A stretch of 64,000 nucleotides of DNA from a virus: the IMG/VR virus record IMGVR_UViG_3300027759_000050, positions 62,001 to 126,000 of that record; one strand, written 5' to 3'. Under the pieces are notes generated by a model. The model was not told the DNA's origin. It saw nothing but the letters and a program-made list of their open reading frames with translations, and did not search any database. Position 1 is the stretch's first letter; every line of letters begins with the position of its first letter. Positions 1 to 7,233 of this stretch are shown one piece after another. The position numbers and the translations under genes were made by a program.

Positions 1-16
1 CATAATATAAGTGTAT

Positions 17-508
17 TTAGTCGCTCAATAAAGCGTCTAATGAAGCAATAGTAGATGCAGCATCCGTGTGAAGGATTGCTGTACCGCCTGCTTCAACCCA
101 GTCATTGATAACAGATTGTGTGTCATCAATGATAATGGATTCTGGTGTTGCAAAGGTGTACTTCAGGCTTTTACCTGGTACAAAATTGCGCGGATAGTTG
201 ATACCATGTGAAATCAACCATACTCTTTTCTGGTCTGAAATATCTGCATGTGCTTCCTGTCTTGCTGTAGAAGAAAGAATCTCTACAGGAAGCTTCAATG
301 TGTTCAAGTGATCCAATAACATCCTTGCATCAGGCATTATATCAAGGCTTGCAAATTGTTTTGTTGCAATAAAAGTGTTAAAGAAACCACCAAAATTACG
401 ATTCCTGTCAGCTTGTTGTGGTGTGATATGGAACAACTCTTTGTATCGTTTGGCAAAGTCAGCAATCACGCCGTCTAAATCCAAATAGATTTTTGTATAC
501 TTACTCAT
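17..508 (-). CDS. 5'(3')-deoxyribonucleotidase, HAD superfamily
   Basis: 163 aa. The N-terminal motif YLDLDGVIADF is HAD motif I (DxDG type with two Asp), and IIIDDTQSVINDW near residue 125 is the C-terminal acidic motif IV. Size and layout fit the NT5C-like 5'(3')-deoxyribonucleotidases common in large phages, which dephosphorylate dNMPs. It overlaps the end of the gp59 gene by 8 bases, so it lies in the replication operon. Substrate is inferred from the family. Confidence 0.75.
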   Translation of the reverse strand: MSKYTKIYLDLDGVIADFAKRYKELFHITPQQADRNRNFGGFFNTFIATKQFASLDIMPDARMLLDHLNTLKLPVEILSSTARQEAHADISDQKRVWLISHGINYPRNFVPGKSLKYTFATPESIIIDDTQSVINDWVEAGGTAILHTDAASTIASLDALLSD

Positions 509-1106
509 TTGTAATTGCCTCTTTTAAAATATTCTTAAACTTAACTTTATCGTATGTAATAAATGGTGCATACTTTTCACACTTCAATTTGTAGGATGGC
601 CAAATAATGTCATCACTAATCTTTTTATCCCACATGGAAAAGAAGTTCATCATATCATTCAGTATCACCAATGTTTCAATCGAAATTGAATTCTGCATTG
701 CACCAACTAGTAGGTCAGGATACTCACCAGACCTTACTTTCATCAATTCATCAGGACTATTTACCTGTTCTAAGATGCGTACTATATCAGATTCAAAATT
801 ATATGTCAAGCTCTGAGAAATCTTTTGCCACTTTTTATATACATCTTCACCACTTGGTCCAGTCATTTCACCAACCCAAGTTGAGTCACCGTATACAAAA
901 TTGGCCACATAGAAGTTCCTGAGTTCATCCAACGAATATTTCCGTGATAACTTGTAGAAGCTATATTTATCTTTACGCTTCAGAAAGGTATCTTTGCTTA
1001 CATTGGTCTTCCCATGGTACTTAAAGTAATCATAGGAAGACGAGGTGAAATGTAACTTCAAAGCATTATATAACGCAAAGGCCGCAAAGCCTGTACCTTC
1101 ATTCAT
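501..1106 (-). CDS. 59: T4 gp59-like helicase loader
   Basis: 201 aa, close to the 217 aa of T4 gp59. The stretch KRKDKYSFYKLSRKYSLDEL followed by a TWVGEM motif lines up by eye with T4 gp59 (KRRDKYFFQKLSEKYKLKEL, AWIGDI), as does a later SIETLVILNDMMNF (T4 SFETFILLDSFLN). gp59 loads gp41 helicase onto gp32-coated forks. It sits next to a gp33-like gene, the T4 order 33-59. The start ATG overlaps the upstream gene's stop. Confidence 0.85.
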   Translation of the reverse strand: MNEGTGFAAFALYNALKLHFTSSSYDYFKYHGKTNVSKDTFLKRKDKYSFYKLSRKYSLDELRNFYVANFVYGDSTWVGEMTGPSGEDVYKKWQKISQSLTYNFESDIVRILEQVNSPDELMKVRSGEYPDLLVGAMQNSISIETLVILNDMMNFFSMWDKKISDDIIWPSYKLKCEKYAPFITYDKVKFKNILKEAITNE

Positions 1107-1324
1107 AGTGGTAGCTTTGCGGCCTTTTTGATTAGATTAACTGATTGTGCTTCTTCACGGATACGAGCCTTGAGAAATGCAGAAACCAATGTTGCTGCAA
1201 TCTCTACCTCGATGCCTGTTTCACTACAATATTGGATAATGACATCCATACAAGGTTGTCCTTGTTCATCAGCCATCTCCAATATTTTAGTGGAGAAATC
1301 GGATATTTCTTCCCTAGTAGCCAT
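1103..1324 (-). CDS. 33: gp33-like late transcription co-activator (probable)
   Basis: 73 aa helical protein. The region MDVIIQYCSETGIEVEIAAT..IKKAA resembles the conserved core of T4 gp33 (IIEKMVEEFGMSYLEAT), which bridges the sliding clamp and RNA polymerase at late promoters. The assignment rests on that weak similarity, on its position directly upstream of gene 59 as in T4, and on T4-type late promoters elsewhere in the window. TAATG overlap with the gene upstream. Confidence 0.6.
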   Translation of the reverse strand: MATREEISDFSTKILEMADEQGQPCMDVIIQYCSETGIEVEIAATLVSAFLKARIREEAQSVNLIKKAAKLPL

Positions 1325-1539
1325 TAGCGTTTACCTAGAGAATAAGCTATGCAAGTTGAAGTGGGAGTTTTTTCATAGGAACATTTAATCGAAAGTGGAT
1401 CAACACCTTTTGAGATTGCTGATTCCATGTTCTTTGCAAAGTTATTTTGTTCGTTTAGGTTACCGATGGTCGCACTTGCAATAATAGAACCAAACAATAT
1501 TGTTAAACAAACGACGGCTGTCATAATATCTTTATTCAT
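1324..1539 (-). CDS. Small single-pass membrane protein
   Basis: 71 aa from the ATG preceded by AGGAGTTTTT; longer readings start inside the upstream gene without a ribosome site. Residues 5-25 (IMTAVVCLTILFGSIIASATI) form one hydrophobic helix, followed by a short soluble domain with two Cys (IKCSYEKTPTSTCIAYS) that could form a disulphide if exported. No family recognised. Overlaps the cell-wall hydrolase gene by 8 bases. Confidence 0.6.
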   Translation of the reverse strand: MNKDIMTAVVCLTILFGSIIASATIGNLNEQNNFAKNMESAISKGVDPLSIKCSYEKTPTSTCIAYSLGKR

Positions 1540-2083
1540 AAAAACTCCTATTTCTGTCAATTTTATCCACACGGCTTCTATAAAAAATGTGATGACCTAT
1601 TTTCTTCACTTTTTCCAATTTCCATTGTGGATTTACATAGTCGGCATGGTAGTATGTTGCACCTTGTGTAACATCTTCCTTGAGGTCACGGTTTAGAACC
1701 ATGTCCACGGCCAACTCACGAACTTCATTATACAATGAACTATCTCTAATTGTCAAGCGTTTACTGGTAATGTTTTTATCACACAACCAGGAAAACTGAC
1801 AGGTTTCTCCCGTCTTCTGATGAACAACTCCGCAAATATCTTTACTGTAACCGGCTTGAACACGATTAATGGTAACAAAAGCAACAGCTTTCTTACCATC
1901 TAAAGGTTCATGTCCAGCTTCAAAGTAAATGTTCTCTGCAAGGCATGTAACCTGCCTTTTTGTTGCCTCAGTAAGATTTTGATAATCAGCTTTTAGGGGC
2001 ATCCTAAAATTAATGTTTATCATGGAGAGGCAAAGAACTATTGCGGAAACTACTATGCTGAAAAGTATTGGTTTACTTCGCAT
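1532..2083 (-). CDS. Cell wall hydrolase, SleB/CwlJ type
   Basis: 183 aa. An N-terminal hydrophobic helix (residues 6-23) acts as signal anchor. The body carries the Hydrolase_2 hallmarks: CLAENIYFEAGHEP with the catalytic Glu, GKKAVAFVTINRV, and the C-terminal ATYYHADYVNPQW..IGHHIFY. The family (SleB/CwlJ, RlpA-like lytic transglycosylase fold) cuts peptidoglycan; phages use it for entry or lysis. A chitinase-type endolysin is encoded separately near 45.5 kb, so this may be a second muralytic enzyme. Clear AGGAAACCC ribosome site. Confidence 0.85.
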   Translation of the reverse strand: MRSKPILFSIVVSAIVLCLSMININFRMPLKADYQNLTEATKRQVTCLAENIYFEAGHEPLDGKKAVAFVTINRVQAGYSKDICGVVHQKTGETCQFSWLCDKNITSKRLTIRDSSLYNEVRELAVDMVLNRDLKEDVTQGATYYHADYVNPQWKLEKVKKIGHHIFYRSRVDKIDRNRSFYE

Positions 2084-2159
2084 GGGTTTCCTTTCGAAAA
2101 ATTGATAGGTTATTTGGACGGGAATGCCGTCAGGGGAAACCTATTAAACCCTTTTTAGT

Positions 2160-2603
2160 TTAGAAACTAAATTTAAGACCAGCAGTGATACGGCTTCCGT
2201 TTTCTGCAACAACACGGTCTTGACCAGCTTGGTAACTGTAATCAAGTCCTGCTGAAACTGATTTAGTGATTGGCAAACGAGCACCAATACCAACTACAGC
2301 GGCATAACCATCAGAAGATGGGCCTGATTGGCTATCAATAAAAAGAAGACCAAATTTAGCATCAACTGCTACAGGTCCCATTTTTGCTACCTCTACAGCA
2401 TTTACCAAACTATAAGAGTCGGCTGTTGTAGAACGATTGAATCCTGCGGTTAGGTCATAACCTTTTACGGTTTCACCTACTGTAACACCCCAAACATTTT
2501 GCGTTGAGCTAAGATTAGTGCCATCATTGATACCAACTTCTAAAGCTTGTGCGCTTGCAAATACACCCATAAGAGATGCGATAAGTACGAGTTTTTTAAT
2601 CAA
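2160..2603 (-). CDS. Outer-membrane beta-barrel-like exported protein
   Basis: 147 aa with a TTG start preceded by GGAG at normal spacing; no ATG is available. Residues 1-20 form a Sec signal peptide ending ASAQA. The mature part alternates polar and hydrophobic residues in strand-like runs and ends in a C-terminal Phe (ITAGLKFSF), the recognition mark of outer-membrane barrels. This suggests a small OMP that could alter the infected cell surface (for example block superinfection); function is inferred. It lies directly downstream of the tmRNA. Confidence 0.65.
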   Translation of the reverse strand: MIKKLVLIASLMGVFASAQALEVGINDGTNLSSTQNVWGVTVGETVKGYDLTAGFNRSTTADSYSLVNAVEVAKMGPVAVDAKFGLLFIDSQSGPSSDGYAAVVGIGARLPITKSVSAGLDYSYQAGQDRVVAENGSRITAGLKFSF

Positions 2604-2629
2604 AATTTTCTCCTTTTGTTGAACAAATT

Positions 2630-2660
2630 GCCGACTGATTGGATAATAAGGACAGTCGGC
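2630..2660 (-). terminator. Hairpin after the tmRNA coding piece
   Basis: Plus strand GCCGACTG (2630-2637) and CAGTCGGC (2653-2660) are perfectly complementary (8 bp, 15-base loop). The hairpin lies just past the tmRNA tag region and before the ribosome site of the next gene. There is no strong T-run, so it may be an RNA processing or stability element rather than a full terminator. Confidence 0.5.
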
Positions 2661-2676
2661 GAAACCTCAGCTTAGC

Positions 2677-2709
2677 TTAAGCAGCTAGGCGATATGCGGA
2701 GTCGTTTGC
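2677..2709 (-). other. tmRNA proteolysis tag reading frame
   Basis: Eleven codons giving ANDSAYRLAA and TAA. The AND start and LAA end match canonical SsrA tags. The resume codon GCA follows ...GTAAAT, comparable with the pre-tag context of other tmRNAs. The stop codon lies in the loop of a TAGCT-GCTTA-AGCTA hairpin, equivalent to helix P5. Confidence 0.88.
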
Positions 2710-2795
2710 ATTTACGTTTTTTTACTTTTATCGACTATCTGTGTCGGGTAGCCAATTAGTTTACTCATATGTCGGTCGATTACCGTATCATCCCC

Positions 2796-2861
2796 ATCAA
2801 AAGCATATTAGTTCTCAGTGACCGATGCCGTTAAATAACACCGATGTATCTAATATGCTTA
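2796..2861 (-). other. Excised spacer joining the two tmRNA pieces
   Basis: Spacer between the encoded CCA and the mature 5' end. AAGCATATTAG (2801-2811) and CTAATATGCTT (2850-2860) form an 11-bp hairpin that stacks on the acceptor stem. Such a closed loop is expected in a precursor that is cut by RNase P at 2795 and trimmed after the CCA. Confidence 0.8.
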
Positions 2862-3023
2862 TGGTGGAGATGGAGGGAGTCGAACCCTCGTGTCGCCATC
2901 GTTTCAAAAAATCAGTTTACTACCATTACAACACACTTAGGGAGATTCTCACTCCCGTACCCACAATGTGGGAACTTAGTCTAATTGCACAGCCGAGCCA
3001 TGTCCCAGTTCATAAGTGTGTTA
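2862..3023 (-). ncRNA. tmRNA acceptor piece
   Basis: First transcribed part. From its 5' end: CACACTTA (3013-3020) pairs with TAAGTGTG (2932-2939), enclosing a palindromic hairpin CCCACATTGTGGG and GGGAG..CTCCC; then the T-arm and CCA. A 7-base complement (CAATTAG at 2981-2987, CTAATTG at 2753-2759, minus-strand reading) could hold the two pieces together. Exact start is inferred from the promoter. Confidence 0.7.
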
Positions 3024-3030
3024 AGTATGT

Positions 3031-3059
3031 ATTATATCACAGGATTAGAGACTTGTCAA
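3031..3059 (-). promoter_or_regulatory. Sigma70-type promoter of the tmRNA
   Basis: Minus strand TTGACA (3054-3059), 17-base spacer, TATAAT (3031-3036): both hexamers are perfect consensus. The predicted start near 3023-3024 falls at the base of the first acceptor-piece stem, so the tmRNA has a dedicated host-type promoter. Confidence 0.85.
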
Positions 3060-3077
3060 GCCCTTCTGTGAAATGTA

Positions 3078-3842
3078 TTATCCCAGCGTGCCGAGTCTGG
3101 TGCCTGTTGTTAACCAATTGATATATGCATTTGAACCGGTCGTTGTGCAATAACCAGCTGCGCCACCTGATGTACCTAGACCTGCACCGTTACTTCCAGC
3201 AGTACCTAAATTACCGCCTGAACCACCGGCCCAACCCCATCTATCATTACCGTACCCACCAAAAGAACCACCTGAACCACCTGCACCACCAGTTGTAAGT
3301 GTTCCTGCTGTTCCTGCTGTTTGGCCGTAATTCTGAGTTGAACCATTTTTATTCAATGGGCCACCAGCACCGACAATATTACCCGCGCCGCCGCCACCGC
3401 CGCCACCATAACCATCTATGCCACCATTACCACCAGCTCCGCCTCCGCCGCCACCACCACCGCCGGCGATTGTTCCATTGTTGGTAATACTTACTGAGAA
3501 GCTCGCCGTAAGTGCTGGGCCGCCCGGTCCACCGACACTGCCAGCTGAACCAGAACCGCCAATTGAACCTGTACCACCTGTGCCACCTGCACCAGCTATA
3601 GTTCCTGAATTGATTATTTCAACACGGTCACCTGTAGCAAATCCTGAGATTGTTAATGCTGGAGTGGAAATCGATGTACTTCCTATAACCACACCTGAAG
3701 GAATTATGTAAGTTACAACCGATGAACCACTAACATAATTCGGAAACATCGCCGGATTAACGGTCACATTGGTGGCACTAGATGCTGTCACCGATGCAAC
3801 TAATCGCCTCTTTGATAAGAAATAATTAAAAGAACTAAACAT
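3078..3842 (-). CDS. Glycine-rich tail fibre tip / adhesin-like protein
   Basis: 254 aa from the ATG that overlaps the upstream stop (TAATG). A N-terminal beta-rich part (residues 10-85) is followed by a long Gly-rich segment with GGGGGGGGAGG and GGTGGTGSIGG type runs, ending in a short non-repetitive tail. Such poly-Gly blocks are typical of receptor-binding tips like the polyglycine type II helices of T-even gp38 adhesins. It lies just downstream of a late promoter and a tail-fibre-like gene. Receptor unknown. Confidence 0.65.
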   Translation of the reverse strand: MFSSFNYFLSKRRLVASVTASSATNVTVNPAMFPNYVSGSSVVTYIIPSGVVIGSTSISTPALTISGFATGDRVEIINSGTIAGAGGTGGTGSIGGSGSAGSVGGPGGPALTASFSVSITNNGTIAGGGGGGGGGAGGNGGIDGYGGGGGGGAGNIVGAGGPLNKNGSTQNYGQTAGTAGTLTTGGAGGSGGSFGGYGNDRWGWAGGSGGNLGTAGSNGAGLGTSGGAAGYCTTTGSNAYINWLTTGTRLGTLG

Positions 3843-4213
3843 TAAGCATAACCTTGAGAAAAGCTTCCATACCAATATGTTCCGTCACAAATGAATGAGA
3901 GTATGTCGTTTCTGCTGGCTGTTGTAGTTATTGTTGGTGCCGTTCCATAAGGCCATTTTACACCAGTAAAAGTTGCTGTAAAACCTCCAGCAACAGTGTA
4001 AAGCATCAGAATAAAAGAAACACCGGACGCAACAGAAGGCATTGTAAAAGTGCAACTTTGATTCAAAGTGCAAGTTTGATATGTCCCAGTTGCCAGTGAA
4101 AGTGTTTTTGATGTTCCAGAATTACCAATAGCCACGACACCTTCATTATAAGGACCACTTAGTGTTAGACCTGGTAAAGAAACTCCAGAAGTGCCATTAA
4201 TTGTAACAGGCAT
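3842..4213 (-). CDS. Tail fibre-associated structural protein (putative)
   Basis: 123 aa beta-rich protein beginning MPVTINGTSGVSLPGLTL, a start common to phage tail fibre proteins, with a CxxxxSC-containing middle and an aromatic C-terminus (YWYGSFSQGYA). Transcribed from the late promoter 30 bases upstream and coupled to the glycine-rich gene by a TAATG overlap, so both are likely one structural unit. Confidence 0.6.
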   Translation of the reverse strand: MPVTINGTSGVSLPGLTLSGPYNEGVVAIGNSGTSKTLSLATGTYQTCTLNQSCTFTMPSVASGVSFILMLYTVAGGFTATFTGVKWPYGTAPTITTTASRNDILSFICDGTYWYGSFSQGYA

Positions 4214-4242
4214 TTTTTACCCCCCATTTTTTGTTTATACCC

Positions 4243-4250
4243 TATTTATA
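4243..4250 (-). promoter_or_regulatory. T4-type late promoter
   Basis: Minus strand TATAAATA, the T4 late -10 consensus, 30 bases before the start of the tail fibre gene. In T4 such sites need the gp55 sigma, gp33 and the sliding clamp. Confidence 0.7.
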
Positions 4251-4905
4251 AGGTTGTTTTATAGAATTCAATTGCTTTCACAAGTCCCTCAATGTGGTCT
4301 TCTGTCTTTTCAATAAACACCAATGGTTCTGAACCATCTACTGCCATAAGCGTAACAATCTGGTCAACAGGTGTACCAATCATTTCTTCCAACATCAATG
4401 CATACGCAGTTTCTTGCCAAAAGTAAGACATAACCTTATCTCTACTTTTTATTCTGCTACTTGTCTTAAAGTCAATGATGGATAGTTTACCGTTCCAATG
4501 TGCAATCAAGTCAACACGACCAGCAACACCAAGTTTCTTGGAGAACAATGCACACTCTTGATACCAAATATCGGTCACATTGTCATCTATGATTGGTTTG
4601 ATACTCTTGAACATTTCCAATGCATCCGGCATAGCCTTCTTTGAATACTCTAGGTTATTGTTTAGATATGCCTCACAAATACTATGCACATTAGTGCCAC
4701 GACCAGATGCTTTGCGTGAGATTTTGTTTGCTTCTTCTTCACCAACCCGCTTGCGCCATGCAAGTATGTCAGCTTTACTTAATGCACCCAGCACGGTCGT
4801 AATAGATGGCAACCTTGTGCCATCTTCCATAACATAGTATCGACCGTCTGGGAAAGTCTCAGCCTTAATATCTTTTAGTGTAGGTACATCACAATAGTTA
4901 AACAT
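4246..4905 (-). CDS. PD-(D/E)XK nuclease, RecB/Cas4-like
   Basis: 219 aa. Residues about 125-150 carry GVAGRVDLIAHWNGKLSIIDFKTS, the GxVD...DxK catalytic core of RecB/Cas4-type exonucleases, preceded by the family's early KASGRGTNVHSICEAYL His motif. Homologues are regular in cyanophage-type T4 relatives. No [4Fe-4S] Cys cluster is visible. Start overlaps the last base of phoH; AGGAATATA ribosome site. Confidence 0.75.
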   Translation of the reverse strand: MFNYCDVPTLKDIKAETFPDGRYYVMEDGTRLPSITTVLGALSKADILAWRKRVGEEEANKISRKASGRGTNVHSICEAYLNNNLEYSKKAMPDALEMFKSIKPIIDDNVTDIWYQECALFSKKLGVAGRVDLIAHWNGKLSIIDFKTSSRIKSRDKVMSYFWQETAYALMLEEMIGTPVDQIVTLMAVDGSEPLVFIEKTEDHIEGLVKAIEFYKTTL

Positions 4906-5669
4906 TATATTCCTAATTTATCGCAGGCAACAATCCATGATTTAACCAAACTGCTGCGAACAATATCGTCTGGTGTAAATCCAATTTCAGTAAACTCATT
5001 CATATGTCTCGCAACATTCAAAAACTCCGCAAGGCCTGATATATCATTCCTACTCTTAATTAGGTCATTCTGTTTCAGGTCGCCAACAAAGATAATCTTA
5101 GAACGGTGACCTACACGGGAGATAACAGAACTCAATTCGTGAAAGGTCATTGACTGACATTCATCTACAATAATGATAGAGTTATCAATAGAGATACCAC
5201 GAATAGCGGTAGTTGAAATGAATCTAGCGTAACCTTGTTCCTTTAATCTTTCCCATGCATCAGAACGACCAAAAAGTGTCTCACAAATTTCTTTGTAAGG
5301 CACTTCATAAATCTCCATCTTTTCTTCTAGTGTACCTGGAACAAAACCTTGGTCCCTTACCTGTACAGCAGAGCGAACAACTACAACATGAGTGAATGGA
5401 TTATCTTTGTTTAATACTTCTTCGATTGCACGATATAAGGCTAAAAATGTTTTACCTACACCTGGTGATCCTAATAGGCCAATAAAGTAATCACCTGTTT
5501 TGTATGCATCAAAGAACTTTTGTTGATTTTGTGTTAGTGCTTCAAATGTTTTTAAATGGTCTAATTTTATTTTTAGTGAGTTTGAAACGGGTTGATGTCT
5601 GTGTGTTGTTGAATCACCTTCAATTGAATCATCACGTTTTTGTATTGCTGTTTTTCTATTGGTTGCCAT
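4905..5669 (-). CDS. phoH: PhoH-like ATPase
   Basis: 254 aa. After a charged N-terminus, FEALTQNQQKFFDAYKTGDYFIGLLGSPGVGKTFLA gives the PhoH Walker A; IIIVDECQSMTFHEL is Walker B; SRVGHRSKIIFVGDLKQND is the conserved sensor region. PhoH proteins are RNA helicase/nuclease-associated P-loop ATPases widespread in T4-like marine phages; actual role in infection is unsettled. Good AAGGA site upstream. Confidence 0.88.
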   Translation of the reverse strand: MATNRKTAIQKRDDSIEGDSTTHRHQPVSNSLKIKLDHLKTFEALTQNQQKFFDAYKTGDYFIGLLGSPGVGKTFLALYRAIEEVLNKDNPFTHVVVVRSAVQVRDQGFVPGTLEEKMEIYEVPYKEICETLFGRSDAWERLKEQGYARFISTTAIRGISIDNSIIIVDECQSMTFHELSSVISRVGHRSKIIFVGDLKQNDLIKSRNDISGLAEFLNVARHMNEFTEIGFTPDDIVRSSLVKSWIVACDKLGI

Positions 5670-5696
5670 TGAAACATCCTTGTTGTTGTTGCGGGA

Positions 5697-5852
5697 TTAT
5701 TTGGAGGTTTTTGTTATCGCAGGATCCTTCTTCAATAAAGCAGCTACTTTGGTTTGTGGGACTTTCTTGGCTTGTGCTTGATGTTTTTGTGGCTGCTTGT
5801 AGAAGCCAGTACCAAGAAGTGCAGGAATGCGATAAGGACGATTGATTACCAT
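5697..5852 (-). CDS. Small basic protein
   Basis: 51 aa, MVINRPYRIPALLGTGFYKQ then a Lys/Gln-rich tail (KKVPQTKVAALLKKDP). Its ATG overlaps the stop codon of the upstream gene (GAATGGTAA), which supports translation by coupling. It fills an otherwise empty gap before phoH. No family recognised; nucleic-acid binding is possible from charge alone. Confidence 0.55.
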   Translation of the reverse strand: MVINRPYRIPALLGTGFYKQPQKHQAQAKKVPQTKVAALLKKDPAITKTSK

Positions 5853-6124
5853 TCTCTGGGCAACTTTGTCTTATGACCTGACATTGTGTTTCCTGGAATG
5901 GTTTCTTTCATGCGTTGAATGACACCACGCTCAAAGGCCATGTGAGCTTGACCAATACCAGGAACAGACATGCGAGCACCGTCTGACATAATTGGAAGAT
6001 TGTGTGCTGTGTGATAGCGTTCAAGGTGTGGATTGTTTTGAGCAAACGAATCTAGTTCCGCAATTCTCATACGGTGTTCTTCTACTTCGTTTGTATCTTT
6101 ATTTAAGAAATCATAGCTGGGCAT
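5846..6124 (-). CDS. Conserved phage protein, FmdB-like N-terminus without Zn ribbon
   Basis: 92 aa starting MPSYDFLNKDTNEVEEH, the opening of a small protein common in T4-like phages (MPxYxFxNxxTxE). The RMRIAELDSFAQNNPHLER motif is also typical. The usual FmdB cysteine ribbon is absent. Start chosen at the ATG behind CCAGGATGG. Function unknown. Confidence 0.6.
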   Translation of the reverse strand: MPSYDFLNKDTNEVEEHRMRIAELDSFAQNNPHLERYHTAHNLPIMSDGARMSVPGIGQAHMAFERGVIQRMKETIPGNTMSGHKTKLPREW

Positions 6125-6677
6125 TATACCATCCTGGAACATTACGAGAGTTAATCTTACCACGCCATGAGGCTAGGTGCGTCTTATTATTTATATAGTA
6201 ATTGTGATAGGAGGCAATAGAATCACCGGCAATTTTTACCTCATCAGGCATTGCAGGAGTAGGTTGTGTAAAACCACTGTTCCCAATATTATGAGGAATG
6301 TTTTTAAGTAGTACATCAGCAAGTCCATCTCTTTCAACTTTATGAGTTTTGCCATAACGATAGGTGTATTCTTCACACAATGCAATCAACATGTTAGCTA
6401 ACCAAAGATAGTTTTCAATAGATTGTCTACACCAAATTGCTGATGGATGGTTAATATGAGTTGCCCGATAAAGCAAAGAATCACGATTATCAGAGAGTAT
6501 ATACGTGGTTCGTTGTCTACCAGTTGCACCTCCCCTATCAACAGTAGGGACGCCATCAAGATACCGATGGGCGGTAGAAAGTAGTTGAGCATATTCGATA
6601 ACCATTTTTGTTACATGACGATCCACATGCATTTTAGCACATTCAGCAGGATCATGGGAAAGATAAAAAATGTTAAT
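6111..6677 (-). CDS. Conserved T4-like phage protein, possible ATT start
   Basis: From the first ATG (6632) this is 173 aa, MHVDRHVTKMVIEYAQLLSTAH...HPSAIWCRQSIENYLWLANML, a conserved phage family without assigned function. The frame continues open upstream as NIFYLSHDPAECAK, which matches how such proteins normally begin, back to an ATT at 6675-6677 that sits 7 bases behind GGAG. No ATG or GTG is available there. So the true start may be ATT (188 aa). The upstream neighbour is a homing endonuclease whose stop overlaps this ATT. Confidence 0.65.
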   Translation of the reverse strand: MNIFYLSHDPAECAKMHVDRHVTKMVIEYAQLLSTAHRYLDGVPTVDRGGATGRQRTTYILSDNRDSLLYRATHINHPSAIWCRQSIENYLWLANMLIALCEEYTYRYGKTHKVERDGLADVLLKNIPHNIGNSGFTQPTPAMPDEVKIAGDSIASYHNYYINNKTHLASWRGKINSRNVPGWYNAQL

Positions 6678-7203
6678 TTTGTTTCTCCTTCAAAGCTTTA
6701 TAAAAATTACCAATCATAATTAATTCATCTAATGTTGCATCTTTTTTAAGTTTATTTGCTCTTACGGACATAATCATAATGTTATTTTTAATGTAACCTT
6801 TACTATTGTCAATCCTATCGATACTTGGTGCATTTTGGTTGTTTCTTCTTGTACCTGTTTCCAATTTGATGTTTAGCACCGGACAAAAATCAGGAATAAT
6901 AATGTCATCTATTTGTATGTTATGTTCAATTCCAGATACTTTAGCTCTTTGTTTTGAATTATTCAACATATGTCTAGCTGGTTCATTTTTCCAATTTTCT
7001 TTTCTTTTTTCTCTTTCTTTTTTTGCTCTTTCACTACAACAAGATTTACAATTATCACGGATTCCTTGCGAAGGATCATTTTTTATTTTATACGAAAATA
7101 GATTTTGTGTCAACCATTTTTTACAACCAACACACATAACTTTTGGTCTTGCTGTACCATGTTGATTTTTACCATTTCTGGCCATTTGCGGCATCTTTAA
7201 CAT
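6673..7203 (-). CDS. HNH-type homing endonuclease
   Basis: 176 aa. N-terminal zinc ribbon CVGCKKWL...NCKSCC, Arg/Lys-rich middle, then PSIDRIDNSKGYIKNNIMIMS, the characteristic D-R-I-D-(N/S)xKGY...N segment of phage HNH-like nucleases. AGGAGGATTT ribosome site and its own late promoter. Free-standing homing endonucleases of this type insert between phage genes; here it has landed at the 5' edge of the neighbouring conserved gene. Confidence 0.75.
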   Translation of the reverse strand: MLKMPQMARNGKNQHGTARPKVMCVGCKKWLTQNLFSYKIKNDPSQGIRDNCKSCCSERAKKEREKRKENWKNEPARHMLNNSKQRAKVSGIEHNIQIDDIIIPDFCPVLNIKLETGTRRNNQNAPSIDRIDNSKGYIKNNIMIMSVRANKLKKDATLDELIMIGNFYKALKEKQN

Positions 7204-7233
7204 AAATCCTCCTGTGCATATTCTTATATATTA

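Larger units (their letters stand above)
2661..3023 (-). ncRNA. ssrA: Circularly permuted two-piece tmRNA
   Basis: Read on the minus strand, the tRNA-like 3' half comes first: a T-arm GAGGG-TTCGACT-CCCTC (2873-2889), acceptor strand CATCTCC (2866-2872) and encoded ACCA (2862-2865). After a 66-base spacer follows the 5' half GGGGATG (2789-2795), which pairs with CATCTCC in a perfect 7-bp acceptor stem (one G-U), then the D-like loop CGGTAATCGACCG. Further on is a tag frame GCA AAC GAC TCC GCA TAT CGC CTA GCT GCT TAA (ANDSAYRLAA-stop). tmRNA with SmpB rescues stalled ribosomes and tags proteins for proteolysis. This permuted order is known from alphaproteobacteria, some cyanobacteria and betaproteobacteria. 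Outer ends are approximate. Confidence 0.9.

Noticed and set aside
2862-2945. Ordinary tRNA gene suggested by the T-arm and CCA
   Set aside because: No matching D-arm, anticodon arm or 5' acceptor strand upstream; the 5' strand lies downstream with a tag frame, which makes it a permuted tmRNA.
3418-3711. Proline-rich plus-strand frame
   Set aside because: It is the antisense shadow of the glycine-rich tail protein (GGN codons read as CCN) and has no ribosome site.
6188-6195. TATAAATA late promoter inside the 6111 gene (also 41247-41254 and 44001-44008)
   Set aside because: These lie inside coding sequence without a fitting downstream start; A+T-rich DNA gives such octamers by chance.
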